Assembly (NCBI RefSeq): GCF_007860175.1
Contig: NZ_SJPX01000004.1
Span: forward strand, 905,781-969,780
DNA length: 64,000 nt
DNA from: Rubripirellula reticaptiva
GTDB taxonomy: Bacteria; Planctomycetota; Planctomycetia; Pirellulales; Pirellulaceae
Direction: 5' to 3'
The notes beneath the pieces were generated by a model. The model did not search any database, was not told the origin of the DNA, and saw only the letters and a program-made list of their open reading frames with translations. A program made the position numbers and the translations under genes. How positions within the stretch are numbered: the stretch's first letter is position 1; every line of letters starts with the position of its first letter. Below are positions 35,629-43,768 of this stretch, in pieces.

Positions 35629-38600
35629 TCATTCACTCAGTTCGGCATCAAGGGCCGCTTGAACTTCGCTCCATTGGTTCGACGACATCAACAACTTGCC
35701 GTCCGGTCCGACCAGGTAATAGGCGGGGATGGAACTGACGGCCAACTGCCGCATCATGGCCGAGTCACTGCCGAGATAATTCATCGCCCAATTCCACTTG
35801 CCGTCTTGGACCAATGACTTAGCTTTTGGTTGTTGAGCGATGTCGTCGACGTTTAATCCGACAACCGTCAAAGGTCTTTCGTCGTAGCTGGTTGCTGCTG
35901 ACCTCACGTTCGGCATCGATGCGATGCAGGGTGCGCACCAGCTTGCCCAGACGTGAAACAACACGTACTGACCCTTCATTTCATTGACATTGCGTTCTCG
36001 ACTTTCCGCACTGATGAATTTGAAGGCTCGCATGTCGGATCCCACCCTTGGTCCGCTGCGACACTCAACATTGATTTCGGCTAGATCCTTCGTGCTCGAC
36101 TCTGATTCGATCGAAACGGGAACGATCGCTTGGCCAATGGTTTCCACCAAGCAACCCGCTGGTTGCTCGTACAACTGGATCACCAAGTCGTACTGGCCCG
36201 GCGGAACACCGTCGATTTGCAGCGCGCCGTCTTCGCTGAGTTTGACGTAATAGTGCACTTTTGCGCCAAGCCATTCAGGGAAATCGTCGCTCTGCAGAAT
36301 CGCTCGATCAACCGCGTGGTCAGTACCAATGTTTAGCGTTTTAACGCTGCCGGGCTGCCGCAGTCCCGGGGTGCGACTGATCAGATAGTTGATCGACCAC
36401 TGTTTGCTTAGACCGTCATTATCGCGTCCCGTCGCGACGACTCTTCCGACCACGCGACTTCCTTCACTTCCCAAATACAGATTCTTCGTTTCGCTTGGCC
36501 TTAGATTGACCGCGATCGACTGACTGGACGTCATTGGCGAGTCTGCCCATGGTCCCAGATAGGCCTGGATTCGACCGGCCATCGGTGGCAGTCGATCAAA
36601 TTCGAAGTTTCCTTCGGAATCGGTTGGCGTAAAGAAGGAATCCTGGAATCTTGCCTGCATCAATCCTCGCTTGATCAGCGGGTGGAAGTAAACACCTTCA
36701 TTTGGAATCGGCTTGTCGCCTTGCATCAAACGTCCAGTAATCTTTGCCCATGGTTGCAACTGGATCTTTCCAAGCGTTCCATCGGTCGGCAAATCAATCT
36801 CTGCGAACCCTTGATCGTTGAAGACCCTGACCAGTTGTGGCTCGAAAGTCGCAGGAAGTTGGAACCGGTGCGAACCAGTCACTTTCATCGCAATTCCGAA
36901 GCTCGAATCAGGACGCTCGATCCGAAATTGCGGAGCCGACGTTGGCGTGCCGACCGCTACCATGAAATCGAACGCGCGCGAGCCATCAGGATTCGCGACT
37001 TCGGCTTTGACCGATGCGGCAGGCTCTAGTTGAAAGTCTTCGCGAAGGGGAGCATCGCCGACTTCCATCGACTTGGTTGCCAACGCGGTGCGATATCCTT
37101 CGGCTTCGATTCGAACCATGTATCGGTTGCCCGTTTGCCCATGGCTATTGATCGGAATCTCGTACTTGCCGTCCGTTGCTTGGCGCCGATCTTGAAAGTT
37201 CGTTGAATAGAAGTCTGGCCGGAAAGCCTTCACAGGCACGACGGAAAATTCCTTGATCGGCTCACCTGTTTGTTTGTCCGTCACCTCGCCATAAATCGTC
37301 ATCTGTGGCGACAATTCAATTCGGTGTGGCTGGTCTCTAGCAACCAAAGCAACTTCGGTGTTTACGAAACCCTTTTTTCCGAAACTGTAGACAACCGCGT
37401 CCTCCGGTGCCCAGTCCCATTGGTAGTTTCCGATCGAGTCTGATTTTCTTGGAATCCCGCTCTCGGGAACATTGGGATGCTTGTTGTTATAGATCGCTTC
37501 GGTTCCCCGCCACTCGCCGATTCCTACATCGACATCCGGAACTGGCTGGCCGTCCCGGTCAACGATTTTAAGCACGAGGCGATTACCGGCTTTCAACTTG
37601 AAATTGAGATCTTTTGACGTTGTGTCGAGATCGAAGTTGACCTGCTGTGGCGCAAAACCCGGTGCAAGTATGGTGACGGGATATTTCCCGGGGCTGAGCG
37701 GCAAGCTTCGATAGCGTCCCGATTGGTCAATCGCAACTTCGTTGTCCCCTTCGGCCCAATAAGGTCGGTCGTCCCAAATAACCAGTCCTTGGGTAACCGG
37801 TTCTCCATCTGGCCCTGTGATCTTGCCGCGGATCCGCAAACCCGAATTGAGCTTGATTTGGGCCGTTCCCGCTCGCAACTGTTCGGTGGTCACGCCCTGC
37901 TTTGCCTGCAGTTCGCCCCAGCGAGTGTCGCCGGCGAACTCGGGATGAGTTACCTGTAGCCGAAACTTGTAGTCCTTTTCATTTTTCTTCTCAGGTGCGT
38001 TTAGGATTTCCCACTTTCCGTTTCGGTCAGTCACCACGGCATCGTCCCCATCGGCGAGCCAAGTACTAATTATGGGATCGGGATTCGATGTCCAAGGCGG
38101 CTCCGCAACGTCGACTCTTGCTTCGACGATTGCTCCCTCAATCGGCTGGCCCTGCAAGTCAACAATGGTCCCGCCGAGTCGAACGCCCCGCTCTAAGTAA
38201 AAGGTGTAACTTCCGGGGATCTTGTCGCCACCTTGGTGAGTTCCGTCCGCAAAGTTCAGAAACTGTGGTACATATCCAGGCTTGGACGGCCACATTCGAA
38301 GAATGCGAATATTCTTTGGCAAACGCACATCGACTTCACCCTCATTGTTCGATTGGTAAGTCTTTGTCGGAAAATCTCCTGTTCGCTCGATTTCCCAAAT
38401 GCTTACCAACAAATCTGCGTTGGCAATTGGTTTGCCGTCATCGCCCACGATACGAACACGTATCGTTCTGGCTGTCTTTGCTTCGTCGAGATCCTCGGTG
38501 GCTTGGAAATCCGATTTTTGTGCACTCAGTTTCTCGTGCGGTGCTGCTGGTGTTTGCGCGGTCGCAGTCAGTTGCACAGCGCTCAACATGCCGATCAACA

Positions 38601-39732
38601 TTGTTGAAACGGCAAATGTCCAGCAAGTTGCTGGTCGACTCACCGGAGACCTTTCGCGAGAACCGTCGATAATCGAAAGCATTCGCTGGCTAACTGAGTT
38701 CACACGAGCCATCGAAACAGTCATCACTGGCGATTGCTGCCTGCATGCCTTGGCAATCTTCATCAACACATCGGCATAGTCCGCAGGTTGACGAAAATGC
38801 ACAACCACGAAATCGTCGCACGCGATCTCTCGAAGGCTTCGCATCTGGTTTGACGCATACCAAGCCAGCGGATTGAACCAATTCACAACGCACGCCAAAT
38901 CGCCGAGCGATTGAATCAAGAGGTCATGTCGGGCGATGTGGGCAAGTTCGTGCGTGAACACCATCCGCAACTGAGTTTCAGTCCACCCGGTCGCCGTTTC
39001 GGGCATCACCAGCACGGGGTTCAGGACACCGGCGACCAGCGGCGAAGTCGTTGTCGAAGCCGACAATAAACGAGGGCGACGACCAATGTTCATCTCGCTA
39101 CAAACGTCGGCGAAAATTTTATCCAGCCGATCGTCAACGGTGGGCTTGCACCGCGACAGCATGCGTCGCACCTGAGACCAACGCATGATTAGTCGAATGC
39201 CCAGAAAACTGGCGACGCTTAACCAAACCCAGCCCGAGATTTTTGCAAGGAACGTAAACAGCGTCACGTCCGCCACAGGCGAGTTCAGCGACTCTAACAC
39301 GTCTGCCGATTGTTCCCCCAATGATCCAGTGAGTTCCTCAACGGTTGGGCTCGGTGAAACCAACCGCATCGTTTGCTGACCGCCCACTGTCTCAAGTCCT
39401 GATCGATCTGTCGCTGGTTGTTGCCTGGAAAATTCCTCGGACTCGCCCAGTAACGTTTCTTTCGGATTAGCTTTCTTGTTCGTGGTGCCTCGCGAGTCTG
39501 TTGATTGCTCTGCGATACGCCCGTCCGCATTTCGGTCGGGGAACACGGGAAGGTTCCAAGAGGGTGTCGCTAGATTCAGGATCGGGATCATCAGGCATCC
39601 CAACAATCCCATCGTCCAGACATGGTGTCGCATGGAAGCGGATCGACGACGCAGCCAAAACGCGATGGCGACGGTGACGAGTAAAGCGACACAGGATCGA
39701 ATGGCATAGCCAAGCAGTGCGTCGTTGAACAT
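35629..39732 (-). CDS. BlaR1-like M56 metallopeptidase fused to carboxypeptidase-regulatory repeats and a C-terminal thioredoxin domain
   Basis: 1367 aa. The first 380 residues are M56: TM helices near 8-27, 39-55, 160-182 and 365-390, and the zinc motif HELAH at 261-265 on the cytoplasmic side. Instead of the penicillin-binding sensor domain of BlaR1 there are about seven Ig-like CarboxypepD_reg modules (for example VRIVGDDGKPIANADLLVS, RGKITGPDGEPVTQGLVIWD) over residues 420-1200, all extracytoplasmic. A TlpA/AhpC-type thioredoxin domain ends it, motif VWASWCAPCIASMPNV. The BlaI repressor gene stops exactly at its ATG (TAG-ATG), so the two are coupled. By BlaR1 analogy a signal seen outside would trigger cleavage of BlaI; what the thioredoxin contributes is unknown. 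Confidence 0.9.
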   Translation of the reverse strand: MFNDALLGYAIRSCVALLVTVAIAFWLRRRSASMRHHVWTMGLLGCLMIPILNLATPSWNLPVFPDRNADGRIAEQSTDSRGTTNKKANPKETLLGESEEFSRQQPATDRSGLETVGGQQTMRLVSPSPTVEELTGSLGEQSADVLESLNSPVADVTLFTFLAKISGWVWLSVASFLGIRLIMRWSQVRRMLSRCKPTVDDRLDKIFADVCSEMNIGRRPRLLSASTTTSPLVAGVLNPVLVMPETATGWTETQLRMVFTHELAHIARHDLLIQSLGDLACVVNWFNPLAWYASNQMRSLREIACDDFVVVHFRQPADYADVLMKIAKACRQQSPVMTVSMARVNSVSQRMLSIIDGSRERSPVSRPATCWTFAVSTMLIGMLSAVQLTATAQTPAAPHEKLSAQKSDFQATEDLDEAKTARTIRVRIVGDDGKPIANADLLVSIWEIERTGDFPTKTYQSNNEGEVDVRLPKNIRILRMWPSKPGYVPQFLNFADGTHQGGDKIPGSYTFYLERGVRLGGTIVDLQGQPIEGAIVEARVDVAEPPWTSNPDPIISTWLADGDDAVVTDRNGKWEILNAPEKKNEKDYKFRLQVTHPEFAGDTRWGELQAKQGVTTEQLRAGTAQIKLNSGLRIRGKITGPDGEPVTQGLVIWDDRPYWAEGDNEVAIDQSGRYRSLPLSPGKYPVTILAPGFAPQQVNFDLDTTSKDLNFKLKAGNRLVLKIVDRDGQPVPDVDVGIGEWRGTEAIYNNKHPNVPESGIPRKSDSIGNYQWDWAPEDAVVYSFGKKGFVNTEVALVARDQPHRIELSPQMTIYGEVTDKQTGEPIKEFSVVPVKAFRPDFYSTNFQDRRQATDGKYEIPINSHGQTGNRYMVRIEAEGYRTALATKSMEVGDAPLREDFQLEPAASVKAEVANPDGSRAFDFMVAVGTPTSAPQFRIERPDSSFGIAMKVTGSHRFQLPATFEPQLVRVFNDQGFAEIDLPTDGTLGKIQLQPWAKITGRLMQGDKPIPNEGVYFHPLIKRGLMQARFQDSFFTPTDSEGNFEFDRLPPMAGRIQAYLGPWADSPMTSSQSIAVNLRPSETKNLYLGSEGSRVVGRVVATGRDNDGLSKQWSINYLISRTPGLRQPGSVKTLNIGTDHAVDRAILQSDDFPEWLGAKVHYYVKLSEDGALQIDGVPPGQYDLVIQLYEQPAGCLVETIGQAIVPVSIESESSTKDLAEINVECRSGPRVGSDMRAFKFISAESRERNVNEMKGQYVLFHVWASWCAPCIASMPNVRSAATSYDERPLTVVGLNVDDIAQQPKAKSLVQDGKWNWAMNYLGSDSAMMRQLAVSSIPAYYLVGPDGKLLMSSNQWSEVQAALDAELSE

Positions 39733-40128
39733 CTACTTTTCTCCCTTGCGAGCAGCGGCGATGGCTTTTTCGAGACGCTCAATGTCGTCGTCGCTGAGAC
39801 TCTTCGCGGAGTCATCAATCAACATGGCCAAGGCATCAGCGGGCGAATCTTGGAAGAACGTATCAAAGAGATTTCGTACTGCCGACAAGCCGGCTTTGCG
39901 ACGCGACTGAGTCGGTGAGTAGCAATGAGTGATATTGCTGCGATCACGACACAGTAGTTTTTTTTCTTCGAGTTTGCCGAGCATGGTGCGAACCGCTGAA
40001 TAGCTCGGCGGATCCGACAACTGCTCTCGCACTTCGGCCACCGTCGCGGTACCCAACCGGTACACAACACTCATGATCTGTTCTTCTCGAGGGGCCAGCG
40101 AACGCTGCTTCTTTTGATATCTTCCCAT
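39733..40128 (-). CDS. BlaI/MecI/CopY-family transcriptional repressor
   Basis: 131 aa. Winged helix N-terminal half: LAPREEQIMSVVYRLGTATVAEVREQL, then YSAVRTMLGKLEEKKLL. The C-terminal half is the dimerisation and protease-target part. Start at 40128 (MGRYQKKQRSL) was preferred over 40146. Its TAG stop is directly followed by the M56 ATG. An inverted repeat overlapping promoter-like boxes lies 48-90 bp upstream, consistent with autoregulation. Confidence 0.93.
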   Translation of the reverse strand: MGRYQKKQRSLAPREEQIMSVVYRLGTATVAEVREQLSDPPSYSAVRTMLGKLEEKKLLCRDRSNITHCYSPTQSRRKAGLSAVRNLFDTFFQDSPADALAMLIDDSAKSLSDDDIERLEKAIAAARKGEK

Positions 40129-40175
40129 CGAACTCTCCAAGGTCAAAGCAGCTGACTCGGCCGCGTGCTAATCTG

Positions 40176-40217
40176 TTGACACCTGCCAATGTATTGACAT
40201 GTTGCAGGCGGTGTCAA
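40176..40217 (-). promoter_or_regulatory. Putative promoter and operator of the BlaI/M56 operon
   Basis: Read on the minus strand, TTGACA (40217-40212) is followed after 18 bp by TACATT (40193-40188), a sigma-70-like pair. The same region carries an 8-bp inverted repeat TTGACACC / GGTGTCAA with a 26-bp spacer, and near its centre a short dyad ATGT-N4-ACAT (40189-40200) resembling BlaI-type half-sites. The dyad overlaps the -10 box, as expected for a repressor site. All of this is inference from sequence. Confidence 0.5.
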
Positions 40218-40508
40218 GCAAAACGGAATTTCATCCTTTGAGCTACTAGTCTGCATCGTCATCGAGTTGGCAGCGTATCGAGTCGGGCTTGGAAGCTGTG
40301 AACAGGTGGCCAGCTAGATCGTCATGGTGGCTAGTGGAGCGTTGGAAAGTCCCGGCCGTAGGAGACCGCGGCATGGTTGATCGGGATGGTTGAAAGGAAG
40401 ACCACCGCTGACGTATTCATTTCGGTTCCATATCCGGGTTCTCGGTTGCCCTGGGGCGCGGGTAGGATTGGCCGTATTGATCGCCCTTTGGATAAAGGAA
40501 CTTTCCCG

Positions 40509-41720
40509 TTGAACCCGCCCGTCGAGCACGCCGTCTCTGTCAGCGAACTGACGCATCACATCAAAGCTATTTTGGAAGGAACGTTCCCGTCGATTTGGGT
40601 GGCCGGTGAGATCTCGGATCTGTCGCGTCCACGCAGTGGTCACATGTACTTCACCTTGAAAGATGACAATGCGCACATCCGAGGTGTGATTTGGCGTGGC
40701 ACCGCGTCGCGAATGGACGTGGATATCGAAGACGGTCAATCCGTTTTCTGTTTTGGTGACGTCGAAGTCTACGCGGCGCGTGGCACTTACCAATTGGTGA
40801 TTCGAAAAGTCCAATTGCAAGGCATCGGAAAACTGCAAAAAGCTTTTCAGCAATTGCAAGCCAAGTTGGATGCCGAGGGTTTATTTGCGGCCGAACGAAA
40901 GAAGATGTTGCCGCGAAACCCTCGCCGCATCGCTGTCATCACCAGCCAGAGTGGCGCTGCGATCCGCGATTTTCTAGAGGCGGCATCAAGTCGATTTCGA
41001 GGCGTTGAGATCGTTGTCATTCCCGCGATCGTGCAAGGCCCAACCGCCGCTCCTTCGATCGTCCGCGCGATCAAGCAAGCGCACCAGTACTCACCTTCCT
41101 TTGACGCATTGATCCTGACTCGGGGCGGTGGCAGCTTGGAAGACCTGTGGTGTTTCAACGAAGAATCGGTGGTTCGTGCGGTTGCCGCGGCCGTGATTCC
41201 GACCATTTCGGCGGTCGGGCACGAGATCGACGTCACGCTCTGTGACCTAGCCGCGGACCTGCGAGCGCTGACGCCAACCGACGCAGCGACTCGAGTGCTG
41301 CCCGATGCCAAGATGCTTGATCGCAGCGTCATCGAACTCGAGCGACGGCTGAATCGTTCGGCTCAGATGATGATCGAGTCCCGAGCTTTGTGGTTGGAAC
41401 AGCTAGCGTCACGACCGGCCATCCGAAGGCCTCACGAAATCGTTCATCTTCGCTCGCGTTACTTGGATGAACTTGACGCTCGTGCCCGCCGTTCGATGTT
41501 CGCCAAGATTCGTTTAGGCGGTGCCGAGTTGGCCACTCAAGCGGCTTCGCTTTCGGCGCTGTCGCCGCTTAGCGTGTTGACTCGCGGGTACAGCGTGACG
41601 CTTGATCCGCAAGGAAACGCGATCCAAGATTCGAACCAAGTCAGCGTCGGTGACTCGATTCGAACTCGGGTTCATCGAGGCGAAATACAGTCGGTCGTCA
41701 CATCGGTAAACCAAGACTGA
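40509..41720 (+). CDS. xseA: Exodeoxyribonuclease VII large subunit
   Basis: 403 aa from the chosen TTG start. With XseB it degrades single-stranded DNA in both directions. Recognised from VSVSELTHHIKAILEGTFPSIWVAGEISD (OB-fold), HMYFTLKDDNA, RRIAVITSQSGAAIRDFL, RGGGSLEDLWCFNEE, SAVGHEIDVTLCDLAAD. An in-frame ATG at 40377 would add 44 Arg/Gly residues that are not family-like, whereas TTG at 40509 has AAAGGA nine bases upstream and leaves nine residues before the first conserved one. No xseB follows. Confidence 0.92.
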   Translation: MNPPVEHAVSVSELTHHIKAILEGTFPSIWVAGEISDLSRPRSGHMYFTLKDDNAHIRGVIWRGTASRMDVDIEDGQSVFCFGDVEVYAARGTYQLVIRKVQLQGIGKLQKAFQQLQAKLDAEGLFAAERKKMLPRNPRRIAVITSQSGAAIRDFLEAASSRFRGVEIVVIPAIVQGPTAAPSIVRAIKQAHQYSPSFDALILTRGGGSLEDLWCFNEESVVRAVAAAVIPTISAVGHEIDVTLCDLAADLRALTPTDAATRVLPDAKMLDRSVIELERRLNRSAQMMIESRALWLEQLASRPAIRRPHEIVHLRSRYLDELDARARRSMFAKIRLGGAELATQAASLSALSPLSVLTRGYSVTLDPQGNAIQDSNQVSVGDSIRTRVHRGEIQSVVTSVNQD

Positions 41721-41749
41721 TTGCCTGGCCATCATTCTGGTCAGCAATC
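41719..41749. terminator. Convergent hairpin between xseA and a membrane protein gene
   Basis: GATTGC (41719-41724) pairs with GCAATC (41744-41749), continued inward by an imperfect TGGCC/GGTCA stem. It spans the 27-bp gap and both stop codons, so it would serve both strands. Confidence 0.45.
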
Positions 41750-42356
41750 AAACGCCAAGAAATGCGCCGACGAAGGCTAAGATCACAAACACAGCGATGA
41801 GCCCCAGCAAGATCCAAACGACGATCGATGTCTTGTATTTGATGTGGGGTGTTTGATCGATGACCGATCGGTACTCGTCCGAGAAAACGACTTTACCTTT
41901 CTTGCTGATCAATAAGTACAAAACGTATGCCGAAATCATCGTGCCGATTGGGATGATGATCAATCCCATTGTTGATGTCACCATGCCGGCGATGCGGGCC
42001 CAACTCTTTAGTTTTCGAAAACCGTAACCGACAAATCCGTGTAGTAATCCAATCCCTGTATAGATCGATCCAACGATGGCCATAACAATCATCCCTTCGG
42101 GATCATTGCGTATCGAAAAGCTTCCAGCCATTGCTAGTAATCCAACCGGTGTCGTGAAAAGAGCACCCAGCAGATAGATAAACCCCATCGATTTGATCGA
42201 TGCTTCGTGGCTCAAGTACTTGCGCCGGTATTGCTCGACATCGCTAAGGTCCACCTCGTCAAGCGATACGTGGGAGGTCGGTGCATAGGGATTTCGGCCG
42301 TCAGGTGTCGGAATCCCAAACGGGTTCGTTTCGAAGGGACCTTTTGGATTGGACAT
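41748..42356 (-). CDS. Hypothetical membrane protein, three or four TM helices
   Basis: 202 aa, no family recognised. A polar, Pro-rich N-terminus (about 50 residues, NPFGIPTPDGRNPYAPTS) is followed by helices near 57-78, 88-110, 121-147 and 176-200 (SIVVWILLGLIAVFVILAFVGAFLGV). The N-terminal NPY-rich form is typical of many small planctomycete membrane proteins. It is convergent with xseA and lies 44 bp downstream of the GT-C-like gene, so it may be the tail of the ECF operon. Confidence 0.75.
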   Translation of the reverse strand: MSNPKGPFETNPFGIPTPDGRNPYAPTSHVSLDEVDLSDVEQYRRKYLSHEASIKSMGFIYLLGALFTTPVGLLAMAGSFSIRNDPEGMIVMAIVGSIYTGIGLLHGFVGYGFRKLKSWARIAGMVTSTMGLIIIPIGTMISAYVLYLLISKKGKVVFSDEYRSVIDQTPHIKYKTSIVVWILLGLIAVFVILAFVGAFLGV

Positions 42357-42400
42357 GAGCGGGCCCTGATAAAACGAAACGGCAGGTGTGAGAGCGCTTG

Positions 42401-43768
42401 CTAGGCTGGTGCGGACTTGCGACGGCTACAGGATTGGAAGTGCTGGACGATTCTTGCGGCAATCCATGCCGGTATCAGTATCGCAACCGCGTCCGCGAAA
42501 CGGCCGAGTGGTGGACTGGTCAGAATCACAAAACCAATCTGGACCACAAAGTAGCTAAAACCGACGATGAACAGGACTGCGAGACCGGCATCACTCGCCG
42601 ATGGATTCACCGTGAAGCCCGCCAGCACACGAACCGCTTCCCATAGAACCGCCAGCGTGATACCTGCCAGAAATACTGGATGCATGACGATATCCGCCGC
42701 CGACGCCCAAGCCGCGCGACGTGCAGCAAGAGCTAGCCACCGTGCATATCGCATGGGATAGCGACGAATCACGACCTTGTTCATCGCGGCGATGGCGTTG
42801 TGATTTGTGATCGTGTCATCGCCGTGGATCGCTCTGGATGCCGGCACGACGGCTTGATAGATAAGATCATTCCAGCGGCCTTCGATCGTCATCGTGGCAG
42901 ACGGGTTTCCTTCGGTGAACTGCAAACCCTCGGCGATTCGTGCGTCTCGTTGGCGAAGCGTTTCGGCGATCAGCTTTCCCGGAGCACCGTCGAACGTCAG
43001 CAGTTCATCGTCACTTGCAAGCTGGACTGTGATACCGGCAAGGTTTTGGTGACCGAACGGCAGAACACCGAAGTCACCCACGGTGAACCCGCGAAGCATG
43101 ATCCACGTGACGATCGCGGTTGTGATTGCGATTGGCGCAACGAGCCAACCGAATTTCGCCGTGATCTTGCCGCGACTGATGGGGGCAAATCGGAAGCAGG
43201 CACCGCATAACAGAGTCCAGGGTGCAAGCGCTAGGTACGCGGGGCGAAACGAGATCGCCAACACCGAAAAACAAGCGACAACCATCGCTGCGTTTGCGGT
43301 TTGCCCCAGCCGAACCCAACGCATCATCGCGACTGCCGTCATGACGCCAAGGGAGGCGGCCGGTGCATCGGTCGCAATCGTCGAGACGTGATCCATGAAC
43401 GTGCATCCAAACGCAACGGCAATCGCTGCGGCTATCGCTGATGCAGGACGCGTGCCCCAGCGGCGTAGTTCGACACCCAACCACCAAGCCGCCACGGAGT
43501 GCAGCAAGATTTGAATCCAAGGGACCGCGGCAATTCCTATCAGCCTCGACACGGACACCAAAATTAGCGGGTAACCCGGCGTGCGAGTGCTTCGCATCGC
43601 AGCGTCCATCGAGTCCAGCGGATATTGCAAGTAGCTTGGCGTGTCATCGACGTGGTGTGGTTGCAAATGCCCCGTCATTGCTGCAACGCCGAGCATCAAT
43701 AGCGTTAGCAGAACCCAGTACTTCACCTCAGCAACGCGAAAGCCATTCATGGATTCTGTCGTCGTCAC
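42401..43768 (-). CDS. Polytopic membrane protein resembling GT-C glycosyltransferases
   Basis: 455 aa with about ten hydrophobic segments. The first periplasmic loop holds VDDTPSYLQYP, an acidic pair (Asp-Asp) placed as in GT-C enzymes such as ArnT/PMT, and TRTPGYPLIL follows, also GT39-like. This suggests lipid-linked sugar transfer on the outside of the membrane, but the acceptor is unknown and the similarity is to motif level only. Its ATG overlaps the stop of the upstream FecR-like gene (ATGA), placing it in an ECF sigma operon. Confidence 0.7.
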   Translation of the reverse strand: MTTTESMNGFRVAEVKYWVLLTLLMLGVAAMTGHLQPHHVDDTPSYLQYPLDSMDAAMRSTRTPGYPLILVSVSRLIGIAAVPWIQILLHSVAAWWLGVELRRWGTRPASAIAAAIAVAFGCTFMDHVSTIATDAPAASLGVMTAVAMMRWVRLGQTANAAMVVACFSVLAISFRPAYLALAPWTLLCGACFRFAPISRGKITAKFGWLVAPIAITTAIVTWIMLRGFTVGDFGVLPFGHQNLAGITVQLASDDELLTFDGAPGKLIAETLRQRDARIAEGLQFTEGNPSATMTIEGRWNDLIYQAVVPASRAIHGDDTITNHNAIAAMNKVVIRRYPMRYARWLALAARRAAWASAADIVMHPVFLAGITLAVLWEAVRVLAGFTVNPSASDAGLAVLFIVGFSYFVVQIGFVILTSPPLGRFADAVAILIPAWIAARIVQHFQSCSRRKSAPA

